Origin: Plasmodium brasilianum
Lineage: Eukaryota; Apicomplexa; Aconoidasida; Haemosporida; Plasmodiidae
Direction of reading: 5' to 3'
Assembly (NCBI RefSeq): GCF_023973825.1
Contig: NC_090123.1
Location: forward strand, 1,533,501-1,597,500
Length of the DNA: 64,000 nt
The position numbers were made by a program, and so were the translations under genes. Shown here one piece after another: positions 10,262-22,151 of the stretch; the first letter of the stretch is position 1; every line of letters starts with the position of its first letter. Below the pieces are notes generated by a model, which made no database searches, had not been told where the DNA came from, and was given only the letters and a program-made list of their open reading frames with translations.

Positions 10262-13207
10262 CTACTTTTGTTTGTCCAATAGAAAAACAGTAGATATGTT
10301 TAAGTAAATTTTCTTCATCTCGTAGTTTACAGATCTTATAGTTCTTTCCTTTACAATTGGGACGAAGAAGCTGAGGGGGGGAGAGAAAAAAAAAAGGAAA
10401 AAAAAAAAAAAATTAAATATAATAAGGCTAATTAAATATAATAAGGCTAATTAAATATAATAAGGCTAATTAAATATAATAAGGCTAATTAAATATAATA
10501 AGGCTAATTAAATATAATAAGGCTAATTAAATATAATAAGGCTAATTAAATATAATAAGGCTAAATTAAATAAAATAAGGCCAAGTTTATTAAAATATGG
10601 CTAAATTAAATAAAATAAGGCCAAGTTTATTAAAATATGGCCAAGTTTATTAAAATATGGCCAAATTAAATAAAATTAAAGCCAATTTTAATAAAGTATG
10701 GACAAATTATATAAAACGAAGCAAAATGTACAAATGAACGAACGAGAGAGAGTCGAACGAGGTAAATCAAAAATTGTTCATATAAGTGATGACAGACTGT
10801 ATAAGAAAAAGTAGACGGAATAAACTATATGCTTACAATACAGACATTATGATCTATGCAAGTGTTTGTACTATAAAACGCGTAAATGATTAGTGTGTGT
10901 GCACAAAGAGTTAGTCCTCACGTGCTGACTGTTATGCAGAATTCTGGGCCAACTATTGGGTCAACTATTTTCAACATTTTCCCCTCTTCTTTCTCGCTTT
11001 TTTTTTTTTTTTTTTTTTTTTTCTTCTTCTTACTAGTCAACGTTTTTAACCCTTTTGGCATCTTTCTGTGTGACTTCGTAAATTTTCTCTTTGTCATTAC
11101 CCAACTGGGACGCATTGTACAACATCTCTTCATCCGTTTGAAAGTGAGTACTTTCGTGCTTACTCGCATCCGATACATTATCATAAATATCATCGCAAAA
11201 TTCACATTTGTATATTTTTTTATAAGAGCAACCATCAAAGTTGTCTAACGAATCGTAGTAATTTTTGTCGTCCTTTATTCGTTCACTCGGGTCGTTACTC
11301 TCTGTATCACAGCTTCTGTCTTCGTGCTGGTAAAGATCAAAATTTTTCCGATTAATCAACACTCTGATGGGGTTGAGGTTCTTGGTCGGATGGATATCAG
11401 TCGAGTTGTTGGTCATACTGCTGGACATAGTGCTAGACATACTGTTGGACGTATTACTAGCCATACTGCTGACCGAGACAGGTGCGACATTCACCTTTGA
11501 AGCATTTATGATATGAAAAACCCTTTGTAAAGGAATATTCTTGTTGAGCTGGATTTTTATAAGATCATCTGAAATTTCTTGCATCGATTTACGACATATA
11601 TAGTCATACTTCGATAAGAAGGTAAAAACTTTTCCAATACATGTATTAGTGAAATCATTAAAAATATAAATGTCAAAATTTAGTAAATCTGTAGATATGT
11701 ATTGATTTTCTTCAATATCCGGAAAATTTCTTTTATCATCACATATTAAACAATTTTTTAATTTCAGTCCATCTGTTCTGGAATTAATATCTTCCAGTTT
11801 AATATAAAGAAAACCTACTTTTAACGATTCTTTTATATCAACTATTTTAATTGGTAATGGATTTGGATTATTATTAATAATAAGGTATCGATAGCAATTC
11901 TTTTTAAATCTTATATCATTAAAGGTTGTAAAACTTACTACTTTTAACCACCCTAAGAGTCCATGTACCCCTACTATCTCTCCTATAACTGTATATTCAC
12001 TCATAATTGATATTTTGCTATTTCCTTCTGATCTCTTATCCTTTCCTTGTTGCTTTATTTGACATGTAGTATTAGGTTCTACAATATTCCCTTTTATTTG
12101 TATACCCTTCTTGTCTTTTTCGTGTAATAAATCTAAATCATTTGATCTGTTCCTATCAGAATAATAATTTCTGTATAATAAATCTGGAAGACTAACAGTT
12201 GCTTCATCTAAACTCTTTTTTATATCATACCTTATCAATTCTTCTTTCGATTCTGTATACGATTTTCTAGTTTCGCTATTTATGAAATCGTCAAAAGAAT
12301 GATTTTCTTCCTTCCCTGGTGTATAGTTGTAACTTTTTTTTTCCTTCATATAACCAGCCTTCGAATATTTGCTTCTTTTGTAATACTTTGTTTCGGTTAA
12401 GAAGTGCCTTGTACTTGTCCCTTCGGAGTCATCATAGTAATTCTCATTATTATCGCCATTCTCATTATCATTATCATTATGATGGTCATTCTCATTATTA
12501 TCGCCATTCTCATTATCAGCATTACTACCATCATCATCATCATCGTTACTTTCGATTCTTCCTGTTTCGCTTTTTTCTCCCGTTTCGTTCCTTTTACTCA
12601 CGTCAGTTCTTTCCTTTTCATCACTAAAACGGTTTAGCGGCTTTATATTGATATTATTTTGTGAACCCTCTTTTTCTTGACTGTACAAAGGGAAAGCCTC
12701 ATATTTCTTTATATTTTTTCTTATATTATAAAATGCATTTTTAGTTTGTCTTTTCTTTTCCTTTACAACATTTTTCAATGATATGAAGTGAAGTATATTT
12801 TTCCTTCTTCTACCACTACGTTTATTGCATTCATTGCAGTTATTGCATTCATTGTAGTTGTTTAGGCAAAAATAATTTTTTTGTCTAGGTAATATTTTTT
12901 TAAAAAATACTACTCCTACATGTGAAATGTGAGGGAACGCTTTCCTTCTCTTTCTATAACATATATTTAAAAGAGGTACATATTTATTTGATGACGATGC
13001 ACTTCTTTGTATGCTAGTGGTCCATGTTAAGCCGAGGAGGAAGTGCTTATATAGAGAAAGAAAGGTTATAAACAGTATTATCCTTCTCAATTTTGTGAAG
13101 CGTCGTACGAAGGATTGTGTGTATCGTTGTGTGTAGAGTTGCGTGTGGTGTTGAGTGTACTGTTTTGTGTACCGTTTTGAATAGATTTTCGAGATGCATT
13201 TTTTCAT
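10262..13207 (-). CDS. rimM: 16S rRNA-processing protein RimM, probably apicoplast-targeted
   Basis: Two exons, 13207-11034 and 10370-10262, join in phase (TA+C codes Tyr) to give 760 aa. The N-terminus has basic residues, then a hydrophobic anchor (RRIILFITFLSLYKHFLLGL) and a basic Asn/Lys region, as in apicoplast bipartite leaders. Residues 140-400 are low complexity (Asp/Asn runs). From about 402 the RimM N-domain is clear (VIGEIVGVHGLLGWLKV, then LKVGFLYIKLEDINSRTDGL). The PRC-barrel starts near 510 (DIYIFNDFTNTCIGKVF) and its last strands (FFVPIVKERTIRSVNYEMKK) are on exon 2. Between them is an insert of about 170 aa containing a C2H2 zinc-finger pattern, C668-x2-C671-x12-H684-x3-H688. 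RimM assists maturation of the small ribosomal subunit with ribosomal protein S19. Bacterial RimM is about 175 aa, so most of this length is Plasmodium-specific. Confidence 0.88.
10412..10680. repeat. 19-bp AATTAAATATAATAAGGCT minisatellite in RimM intron
   Basis: About eight near-perfect 19-bp units, then diverged copies with AAGGCCAAGTTTATTAAAATATGG. It lies in the single intron of RimM (11033-10371). Confidence 0.9.
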
Positions 13208-13500
13208 TTATATATGACAGATTGTAAAAGAAAAATGAAATCTTTTAATTCCTGGGGAGAGAACGATGGAAAAAGTAAAGCTATTCATAATTTGCATACT
13301 GCTATGTTCACATGTTTGCATGTTATCGTGTTAACGTATCTTTTCGTGCGCCCCAATTTTTTTATTTTCTCGCCCACCTTAGTTACAATACTGTATTATT
13401 GCACTAGCGCACTACTGCCTTATACCACTATTTCATTATTTATTTAACTTTGGTAAAGGAAAACGGAAGTTACTGCAAGGCGTGGGAATTTCGCAAGCTT

Positions 13501-13727
13501 TTCCTTTTTTCTCTTTTTTTCTTTTTTCTTTTTTCTTTTTTCTTTGTTTTTTCTTTTCTTTTTTCTTTTTTCTTTTTTTTCTTTTTTCTTTTTTTTCTTT
13601 TCTTTTTTCTTTTTTCTTTTTTTTCTTTTCTTTTTTCTTTTTTCTTTTTTTTCTTTTCTTTTCTTTTTTTTTTTCTTTTCTTTTCTTTTTTCTTTTTTTT
13701 CTTTTCTTTTTTCTTTTTTTTTTTTTC
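13501..13727. repeat. T/C polypyrimidine tract
   Basis: About 227 bp composed almost wholly of T and C on the + strand (TTTTCTTTTTTC variants), directly upstream of the minus-strand RimM start. It is a strand-asymmetric homopurine/homopyrimidine tract; the open frames over it (Phe/Leu/Ser or Lys/Glu/Arg) are artefacts. Confidence 0.9.
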
Positions 13728-13973
13728 CCCATAGAATTTTTAAAATAACATGGTGTTAATTTAAAAAAAAAATCCTTTTGTAATTATTTTAAAATTGAAA
13801 AAGGCGTTGCAATTTTTTATGTATGTGTATGCTTATGAGTATGTGAAAAAGGAAGAAAGACGAAAAGATGTTAATACCATACGAAGGGGTGGGTTATTAT
13901 CGACAGCGTGTTCATAAGTGGAAGCATGTATGTATGTGTGTATGTATGTATAGTTACGTACTGTTCGTATAAG

Positions 13974-14078
13974 CATGTCGTCTGAACAGTCCAATATACC
14001 ATTAAAGCCGATTAAGCCCGAACTATTTTTTCGAGTGTGCCGTTTCTTTTTTTGCAATTCATTATACATATTTATGTA
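13974..14078 (-). CDS. Possible short exon of an unknown small gene
   Basis: An ATG-initiated stretch of about 35 codons (MYNELQKKKRHTRKNSSGL, then IGFNGILDCSDDMLIRT) ends at a consensus-like GTACGT donor. Its mixed composition differs from the flanking repeats and looks coding. I could not find a convincing partner exon, so this may be a small gene, an upstream exon, or chance. Confidence 0.2.
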
Positions 14079-14380
14079 TATATAAATGTATAAATATATA
14101 TACATATTTATGTATATATAAATGTATAAATATATATACATATTTATGTATATATAAATGTATAAATATATATATATATGCATACATACATGTATACGTA
14201 TATATATATATACACGCATAAATGCATACATATATACATATATACATACATAAATGCATACATATATACCCACATAAATGCATACATATATACACACATA
14301 AATGCATACATATATACACACATAAATGCATACATATATACACACATAAATGCATACATATATACATACGTACATACGTA
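14064..14380. repeat. Two adjacent TATA/CATA-type minisatellites
   Basis: Three copies of a roughly 38-bp unit (CATATTTATGTATATATAAA and on) at about 14064-14175, then about six copies of a 24-bp unit (ACACACATAAATGCATACAT, ATAT) at about 14220-14365. Confidence 0.85.
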
Positions 14381-14776
14381 CATATGTATGTATGTATATT
14401 GTTTTTTTTTTTTATTCACGTCGAAATTTGTTATTCGTCGCAACAAAACGGCTGTTGATTATTTTTATAATTGTTTAGGATTTTTATTTTAATGAGATGA
14501 GGTTGTGCTTTTTTTTTTTTTTTTTTTTATGAGCGGTTAAGGTTGTAATACATTTTGTATTAACAGTCAACATTGAAGTTGTAATTTTTTTTTTTTTTTT
14601 CTCCTTTACATTTGTGTAGCTAGATCGCGTGTATAGCATTTGCAGATGACTCTAAAAATTTATGAATGCGTTAAGGAGCAAAGTAATAAAAAAAGAAAGG
14701 ACAAAAAAATATACTCTAGAATAATATACCTGTTTATGTAGTTATAATTATAAAATGTTAAGGTGTCATAAGCCTT

Positions 14777-14864
14777 AATTGACCATATTTCTGCAGTAAA
14801 TTGACCATATTTCTGCAGTAAATTGACCATATTTCTGCAGTAAATTGACCATATTTCTGCACTA
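14777..14864. repeat. Four 22-bp repeats each with a CTGCAG/CTGCAC core
   Basis: AATTGACCATATTTCTGCAG followed by TA is repeated four times without spacing; the last copy ends CTGCACTA. The unit is less AT-biased than its surroundings. Confidence 0.9.
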
Positions 14865-15514
14865 TCAATGTGTCAAGATAAATTTGTTCATAAAAAAGTA
14901 TCATATTACTTCATCATACTATTTTTATTAGCTTTTTAATTTTCATAAAAATAGGGACCCTCCCCCACAATATATAAACTATAATTTTATATAATATATT
15001 TTTCCGTAAAAATTATTTATATCATGAGGACAATAAATAAGCAAATGTAAATTTTATCTCTTTTATTATATATAAAAATAAACCTTTTATATTTCACTAG
15101 GTTCATTTTCTTTATCTATGTATATGTAACCCTGTCTGTGTGTAAACATTAAAAAAAAAAAAAAAAAAAAAATGCAATTTTAAATTCGCTAATAATAAAA
15201 AAAAAAAAAAAAAAAAAAAAAAGGAAAAAAAACTATAGCACATATATACATATACATAATATATATGTATTATATATATTTACATTTTGCTATTTCTCAA
15301 GGTCAATTATTTCATATATTTATAATATACAAAGATACAAAAATGAAATTAATTTTTATTCTTTTATCTTTTATGAAAATATCTAAGTCCTAGTTATAAA
15401 TTTCCATTCCATGCAATTTTTATTTTATTTTTTGTTATGAAAAATGTATGTTTTGTGTTTTCCTGCAAAATAATATTTATTATTATAAATGCTTACTTAC
15501 GTATAAATAAATAA

Positions 15515-15545
<31 letters not shown>

Positions 15546-15781
15546 GGTTTTTTTTTTTTTTTAATTTAAGAGAGAATCGTAAATATAGAGAACGAACTTC
15601 ATGTGTATTAGCTTTAATTACATATTAAAAATGATTTGATAAAACCTTGTATTAATAAATTTATTTAGAAGATAGCTTAAAGAATATAGCATAGAATTTT
15701 TTGTGTTAATAAAAATATGCATATACATAGGTATTTATACCTACATACGTATACATATATATTTTTTTATGTACTATATAT

Positions 15782-15829
<48 letters not shown>

Positions 15830-16289
15830 TCATGTTAACATAAACGAACGTCCAGCAATAAAACAAACAGTTGTTTGAAGAAAAGCAATTTCTCAAACAT
15901 TTTAGCAAGTAACCTTATTTTATTTTACAACCGTATGAATATCATACGGAATATACTTAATGCGTTATTACTCATATGATGTTATTCATAATGAATTAAA
16001 ATCAAGTGAAATTCGCAGCTATATGAAACAAATACTTAAATAAATGGTCGAGCCCTTTGTTCTTGTTTCATTCTAATTGTTTTCTTTTATATACCATCAC
16101 ATTTCTTTTTTTTTATATTTTTTTACGTTTACGTTTACGTGTATTTATCTTATATAATTATGAATTTATTTTAACTTTTTTTTTTTTTTTATTAGCTATT
16201 TTAAAATTGCATTTTTTTTTTTTCCCATACCCATATACATAAATTCTGTAGCTCAATTGATTTGTGCATACAAAAGGAAAAAAAAAAAA

Positions 16290-16660
16290 TAGTAATATAT
16301 TAAAATAGTAATATAGTAATATAGTAAAATAGTAATATAGTAATATAGTAATATAGTAATATAGTAAAATAGTAAAATTGTAATATAGTAAAATGGTAAT
16401 ACAGTAAAATGGTAATACAGTAAAATGGTAATACAGTAAAATGATAATATAGTAAAATGATAATATAGTAAAATGATAATACAATAAAATGATAATACAA
16501 TAAAATGATAATACAGTAAAATGATAATACAGTAAAATGATAATACAGTAAAATGATAATACAGTAAAACAGTATCATAGTAAAATGGTAATACAGTAAA
16601 ATGATAATATAGTAAAATGATAATATAATAAAACAGTATTATAATAAAATAAAATAACAT
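16290..16660. repeat. 16-bp TAATACAGTAAAATGG minisatellite
   Basis: About 370 bp of tandem AGTAAAATGATAATAC/AGTAAAATGGTAATAC variants, preceded by shorter AGTAATAT repeats. It is in the DCP1 upstream region and is non-coding despite open minus-strand frames. Confidence 0.85.
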
Positions 16661-17473
16661 AATATATATAATGTACATATATGTAACATCTAAGCACAAA
16701 TAGATGCTTAAAAATGCTGTTCAATACTTATTTTTAATTTACTACTCTTTGTGTATATTGTATTCTAGTATCATTCATTTTTCTTTACTTCCTTTTTGGT
16801 TTATTTTTGTTACATTTTATATGCATGTTTGTTAATTTGTGAATTTTTAGGTTTTTCAATAATGTATGTTATTATGCGTACATACGAAAATATGTACGTA
16901 CAAACATACGTAAATACGAACATATGTACATACTTATATATATAACATTGTATATATTATTTTGTATGTAAAACGTAAATGCGAACAATTATGTATAATA
17001 ATCATATATAAATATTTATATGTATATACATACATATGTATTTTATATAATACAATTTAAATGGGCCCTTGAGAATATTATATATTAGAAATTTTTTTTT
17101 TTTTTTTTTGTCATTTTTTTTTATTGAAAGGTAAAATACAATACTTTCTTTGAAATTTTACTGTAGTTTTTTCATTATGTTAATATTTACATTATTCATA
17201 TATGCTTATTTTTTTTGCTTTCTTTTATTTTTTTTAAATTGATGGACATTTTAATTTGAACTGTTATGTTGTTTTTCATGTTTTTCATCATTCACTTGTT
17301 TATTTTTCACTTTTTTATTTTTCATCTTTTCATTTTTCACCTGCTCATCCATTTTACGTATTTTACCTTTTTTTTTCATCCTATTTTTTTGAATATATAT
17401 TAATATTTTTTAATCTATCCAAAAGAGTTTTATAATTAATAAGTATAACACTATAGCTTATAAATGCTCATTG

Positions 17474-17504
<31 letters not shown>

Positions 17505-17825
17505 TTAATATCTTGTACTTTTAATTACATATTTATGTATGAATTTGCGTATATATGTACCCATTTGTGTATGCATGTCCATTTAAGTTTTTTATTCCAT
17601 TAGAGTATCATTTAACGTTAAATGTATATGGCATTATAACAGACACGATATAGTTTACATATCTGTTATATGTTATATGCTTTTTTTTATTTTTGTATGT
17701 TTATGTGTATGTGTATATATAGATAGATATAGATATATAAATATAGATATATATAGATAGATAGTTATTTCATGTTGTTTATATATATATACTCCATTTT
17801 GTTTATTTAAGTTTTTTGACAAAAA

Positions 17826-20800
17826 ATGAAAAAGAAAAGTAACATGTCCACAAATTACGGTAAGTTGAAAAGTCGTGTGAACCGTTATGATATGAACGGT
17901 TCATATAATTTCAATGAGCAAAAGGTTTCTAATAAGGCCATAGGGAATCATGCCAATAGCGATTTGAAGAGTAGCTATAGGGCGGAGGATGGTGGGAATG
18001 GCGGAAGTGTTGGTTGTAGTAGTGGAAATGCCAATGGAAACAGCAATAATAACAGTAACAAAAACGCGAACATTAGTAGTACTAATAAAAACCATGGTAA
18101 TAATAATGATAGCAGTAAAGGTCATAACAGCAGTAACAGCCTTAACAATAGTAACAACCTTAACAATAGTAACAGCCTTAACAATAGTAACAGCTTTAAC
18201 AACAGTAACAGCAACAATCCTGCACATGGTCATGCGAACAGCACAAGTGCCAACAACTGCTACACACATAATTTAAAATACAATAATAAAAATTCGTATT
18301 TATATGACTACAATTCGTATCACCAAAAAAAAGTTTACGAATACAAAAATAAATTTAAAGGTAGCATTACCAATAACAGCATTACCAATAACAGCATTAC
18401 CAATAACAGCATTACCAATAATAGTAGTAAGAGTAACAATAATAACGGTAGTGGAAGTAAGGCTGTTCATACTTCATCAGCCATAGATGGTAGGAATAAC
18501 TTGTCGTCTATCCATAATTCTGTAAGCATACCTAACAAAATAATAAAAGATGTAGGGGGGAATAAGTATAAAGAGGATCACAAAGAGGAGTATATAGAGG
18601 AACACAAAGAAATATACGTAGGTAAAACAAACAATAGCAATGTTAGTGGCAATAATGTAGGAGGAAGTGAAAAAAATGACGAAGATGATAAACTAAATGA
18701 AGAAATGAGTCTTTTGAGAGAAAAAATATGTTTTAAAATGTTAAAGAGTATAGACATATACATTACTGAGATAATTATGAAATCATGTTTTGTTACTGTT
18801 TATAAAATGAAAGAAGATGAATTAAAATGGACAAGGGCAGATGTTGAAGGATTCCTGTACATTGTCAGGAGATCCATAACACCTACATATAGATTAATTA
18901 TAACAAATAAAAAAAATGAAAACCATTTATTACAAGATATTAATTCAAACATAAATTTATCAACAGATCAAAATTACATATTTTATAGAACCATAAATGA
19001 AGAAAAGAAGTCAAAAAGTATTTACAGTTTATGGTTTTACAGTACTGAGGAGAAGGAAAAAATATATAGCGTGTTAAAAAAGCTAGTTGAAAAGGCTCGT
19101 GTAGAAAATAGAAAAAACATTAATAGTAGTAGTGGTATTGGTATTACTACTGGTAATGGTATTACTGCTGGTAATGGTATTCCTACTACTAATGGTATTC
19201 CTACTACTAATGCAGATAATAATTGCATGAATAGAAATATGCATATTGATTATACAAAAAGTGTAAATTTAATATTATCAAAAAGTTGTGGTAATGTTGT
19301 TAAAGAGTGTTGTTCCTCATCGTCCATAGGAATAGAAAAAATAGATGATGATTCTTTTAATAATGTTAGTACTCATTATGAGAAGAAGGACGAGGATTTG
19401 CATAAGGGTAGTAACAATGAGGTAGATGATTACAGCTGTAACGATGGGCATATTGGAATAAATAGTAAAAACAATATTATAAGGAATTACGGTGGAATTA
19501 TTAGTGAAACGAGGGGAGAGAGAGTCCTTACCAAAATTAGAGGTAACGAAGAAAATGATAATAATAACATGCAAAAGAAGAGCAAGTCAAAAAAGATAGC
19601 TCCTCTAATAACAGACAGTACAAAGACTGAGCACGAACATAATTCTGAGTTCAAAGCGGATAAGCAGCGCGATGTAAATGGTGGTAAAAGTGTAGGTAGC
19701 TGTAACAATATGAGCAACAACAGTAGCAACGTGGACGCCTACGAAAGCTACATGAAAAATGTGCACAACGTTAGTATCAGCGTCAATGATAATGGAGATG
19801 GCTGTGGTGGTAATGATGAAGATAATGGTAACGGTGTTGTACATATTAAGAAGAAAACATTGGATGAAATGGAAAATGTAAGTAACAACGATTACTTAAA
19901 AAGATTAAATCAAGAAAACCATTTAGAATATGGTGATAAGGCGGGGAAGAATTTGCTCTACCTAATTAAGGGTTTGTCATTAGAACAGGAAAAGGATCAG
20001 CAGGGTAAGAATTTTTTTTCCAATGATGATTATTATGAAAATAGTCATAGAAATAATTCAATTGGTGGTATAGTTAAAAATGCCGTAGCAGAAGAAAAGA
20101 GCAATTTTTCATATAAGGACATTAGCGCAAAATCGGGGGGTGAAGCCATTATGAGTTTATTAGGGTTAAGTAAGAATAATGATTTTAAAGAAGAGGATGA
20201 GGAAAAGAAAAAAAAGAAAAAAAAGAAGAATATTCATAGTAGCAGCGTTGTTGGAGGCACCGTTATAGAATCAGGAGCAGGAACAGGAGCAGTAGGATGT
20301 TGTGGTGCAAATCATTACATAAATAACGCTGGCATTGTTGGTGGTGCGAACGATTGTAATGGCCCTATCAAAGCGAGCGTGCAAAGAAGGGAGAGCGCAA
20401 ATTATAGTAGTAATTATAAGAACAGTAACGTAAGCAGTACCGTAAGCACTAGTAATAAGAACATTAATAATAATAATAATAATTACAATAATAATAATAA
20501 TTATAATTACAATAATAATAATAATTATAATTACAATAATAATAATAATTACAATAATAATAATAATAATTACAATAATAATAATAATAATTACAATAAT
20601 AATAATAATTACAGTAATAATAAGGCATACAGTTACTCTAAGGGGAAACAGGATGGCAATAACGAGTTAGCAACGAACTACCAGCAGATGGAAAGAAAGT
20701 ACAATGAAAAACAGTTGTGCCAAAGTAATTCAGTCGAAAGTTTGCATAGTAAGGATATAGAAATGATGATGAGTAATAATACGTATGAAGAAGAGAAAAA

Positions 20801-21728
20801 TATGACAAACTCCATGGTAGACATCATTAAGATAAAATCAGGCAAAATGAACATCCACCCGGGTCCTAATGCGATTCATAATAACTTTAGCAATGCACAT
20901 GAGAATTTAGAAAGAAATATTCTTAGTTCATATAATACCGATTCGTATGATGTCTTATTAAAGATGCAGAATGAAATTGAAAACAATGAAAAAAAATATT
21001 ACAATAATAATAGCAGCAGCATTTTCATTAATAATAACAACAGTTATGTTCGCAGTAACAACTACGGTAATGACTACAGCCATGGTAATAATAATAATAA
21101 TAATAGTAATATTAATAATAATAATAATAATAGCAATAATAATAATAATAATAATAGTAGTAATAATAATAATAATAATAGTAATAATAATAATAATAAT
21201 AAAAATAATAATAATAAAAATAATAATAATAAAAATAATAATAATAAAAATAATAATAGGAATAATAATAATAATAATAATAATAATGATAATAAAAATG
21301 ATGTTTTTGAAAACCCGTGTAACTTTTTGAAGAACAATAGCACCATCAATTATGCGGAGGGTAAGCATATTACAGAACATGAACAAAACAGTGCATTGGC
21401 AAAATATAACAGCAGTAATGTCTGTGGAAATAACAGCAGTAATGTCTATGGAAATAACAGCAGTAATGACAGAGGTAATAACAGCAGTATTGACAGAGGT
21501 AATAACAGTAGTAATTGTAACAACAGTAGTAACTGTAATAACAGTAGTAACTGTAATAACAGTGATAACCATCATACTAACAATGATAACTGTGTGGAAG
21601 ACAACAAAAATAAATGTATAACCTTAAATAGGAACACCATACATAACGTAATTAAAGAAACGTTACAGTCTGATGAATTTGTAAATATGTTATGGAAAAA
21701 ATTAATAATGAGTAAAAATTTTACATAA
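17826..21728 (+). CDS. DCP1: mRNA-decapping enzyme subunit 1 (DCP1)
   Basis: Single-exon gene of 1300 aa. The EVH1-like DCP1 domain lies at about residues 290-425: MLKSIDIYITEIIMKSCFVT, KWTRADVEGFLYIVRRS, a segment with YRLIITNKKNENHLL, and SIYSLWFYSTEEKEKIYSVL. This order (helix, tDVEG-lfi-RS, IYglWFYd) is the family signature. The C-terminal 35 residues (NTIHNVIKETLQSDEFVNML) match the DCP1 trimerisation helix region. DCP1 activates the DCP2 hydrolase that removes the m7G cap, in cytoplasmic P-body-type granules. Everything else is low complexity: Asn/Ser repeats at 100-200, SITNN repeats, NNNNY repeats near 880-935 and poly-Asn at 1080-1160, so the protein is over twice the usual length. 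The start is the first ATG after an upstream stop-rich region; a second Met is six codons downstream. Confidence 0.9.
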   Translation: MKKKSNMSTNYGKLKSRVNRYDMNGSYNFNEQKVSNKAIGNHANSDLKSSYRAEDGGNGGSVGCSSGNANGNSNNNSNKNANISSTNKNHGNNNDSSKGHNSSNSLNNSNNLNNSNSLNNSNSFNNSNSNNPAHGHANSTSANNCYTHNLKYNNKNSYLYDYNSYHQKKVYEYKNKFKGSITNNSITNNSITNNSITNNSSKSNNNNGSGSKAVHTSSAIDGRNNLSSIHNSVSIPNKIIKDVGGNKYKEDHKEEYIEEHKEIYVGKTNNSNVSGNNVGGSEKNDEDDKLNEEMSLLREKICFKMLKSIDIYITEIIMKSCFVTVYKMKEDELKWTRADVEGFLYIVRRSITPTYRLIITNKKNENHLLQDINSNINLSTDQNYIFYRTINEEKKSKSIYSLWFYSTEEKEKIYSVLKKLVEKARVENRKNINSSSGIGITTGNGITAGNGIPTTNGIPTTNADNNCMNRNMHIDYTKSVNLILSKSCGNVVKECCSSSSIGIEKIDDDSFNNVSTHYEKKDEDLHKGSNNEVDDYSCNDGHIGINSKNNIIRNYGGIISETRGERVLTKIRGNEENDNNNMQKKSKSKKIAPLITDSTKTEHEHNSEFKADKQRDVNGGKSVGSCNNMSNNSSNVDAYESYMKNVHNVSISVNDNGDGCGGNDEDNGNGVVHIKKKTLDEMENVSNNDYLKRLNQENHLEYGDKAGKNLLYLIKGLSLEQEKDQQGKNFFSNDDYYENSHRNNSIGGIVKNAVAEEKSNFSYKDISAKSGGEAIMSLLGLSKNNDFKEEDEEKKKKKKKKNIHSSSVVGGTVIESGAGTGAVGCCGANHYINNAGIVGGANDCNGPIKASVQRRESANYSSNYKNSNVSSTVSTSNKNINNNNNNYNNNNNYNYNNNNNYNYNNNNNYNNNNNNYNNNNNNYNNNNNYSNNKAYSYSKGKQDGNNELATNYQQMERKYNEKQLCQSNSVESLHSKDIEMMMSNNTYEEEKNMTNSMVDIIKIKSGKMNIHPGPNAIHNNFSNAHENLERNILSSYNTDSYDVLLKMQNEIENNEKKYYNNNSSSIFINNNNSYVRSNNYGNDYSHGNNNNNNSNINNNNNNSNNNNNNNSSNNNNNNSNNNNNNKNNNNKNNNNKNNNNKNNNRNNNNNNNNNDNKNDVFENPCNFLKNNSTINYAEGKHITEHEQNSALAKYNSSNVCGNNSSNVYGNNSSNDRGNNSSIDRGNNSSNCNNSSNCNNSSNCNNSDNHHTNNDNCVEDNKNKCITLNRNTIHNVIKETLQSDEFVNMLWKKLIMSKNFT

Positions 21729-22116
21729 TTTTTTTTTTTTTTTTTAAAAAAAAAGACAAAAGCCTTCTTACGGCTTTAGTGCTTATCACCCTTATACAGC
21801 ATACCATGCTTGCATATCGATGTATTAGGTGCGCAGGTATGCAACTGTTAATATATTTTTTTAATTCAGTCATTAATTCGTTTATTTATATATTCGTGCA
21901 TTCGTGCATTCGTGCATTCGTGCATTCGTGCATTCGTGCATTTGTTCATTCGTGCATTTATTCATTTATGCCTTTTCCCCCTCCTCATTATTTTTTTTTA
22001 TTTTTTATTATGCAACATGGGTTTGAGTGCCTATTAGTTTTATTTTTAATTCCAGCACAAGTTGGAAAGAAAATATCTGTATACATAAGTGTATGCATAA
22101 ATGTATCTACACACAT

Positions 22117-22151
<35 letters not shown>

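Larger units (their letters stand above)
13208..17825. other. Long divergent intergenic region between RimM and DCP1
   Basis: This 4.6-kb gap separates the start codons of RimM (-) and DCP1 (+). It holds a polypyrimidine tract, several minisatellites and many A/T runs, and should contain both promoters and long 5' UTRs. The only exon-like piece is a minus-strand stretch at 13974-14080, listed separately. Confidence 0.6.

Noticed and set aside
13436..13759. Lys/Glu-rich and Phe-rich ORFs on opposite strands
   Set aside because: They are translations of a homopyrimidine tract.
20958..21621. Ile/Leu-rich minus-strand and Ile/Thr-rich plus-strand ORFs over DCP1
   Set aside because: They are shadow frames of poly-Asn codons in the real gene.
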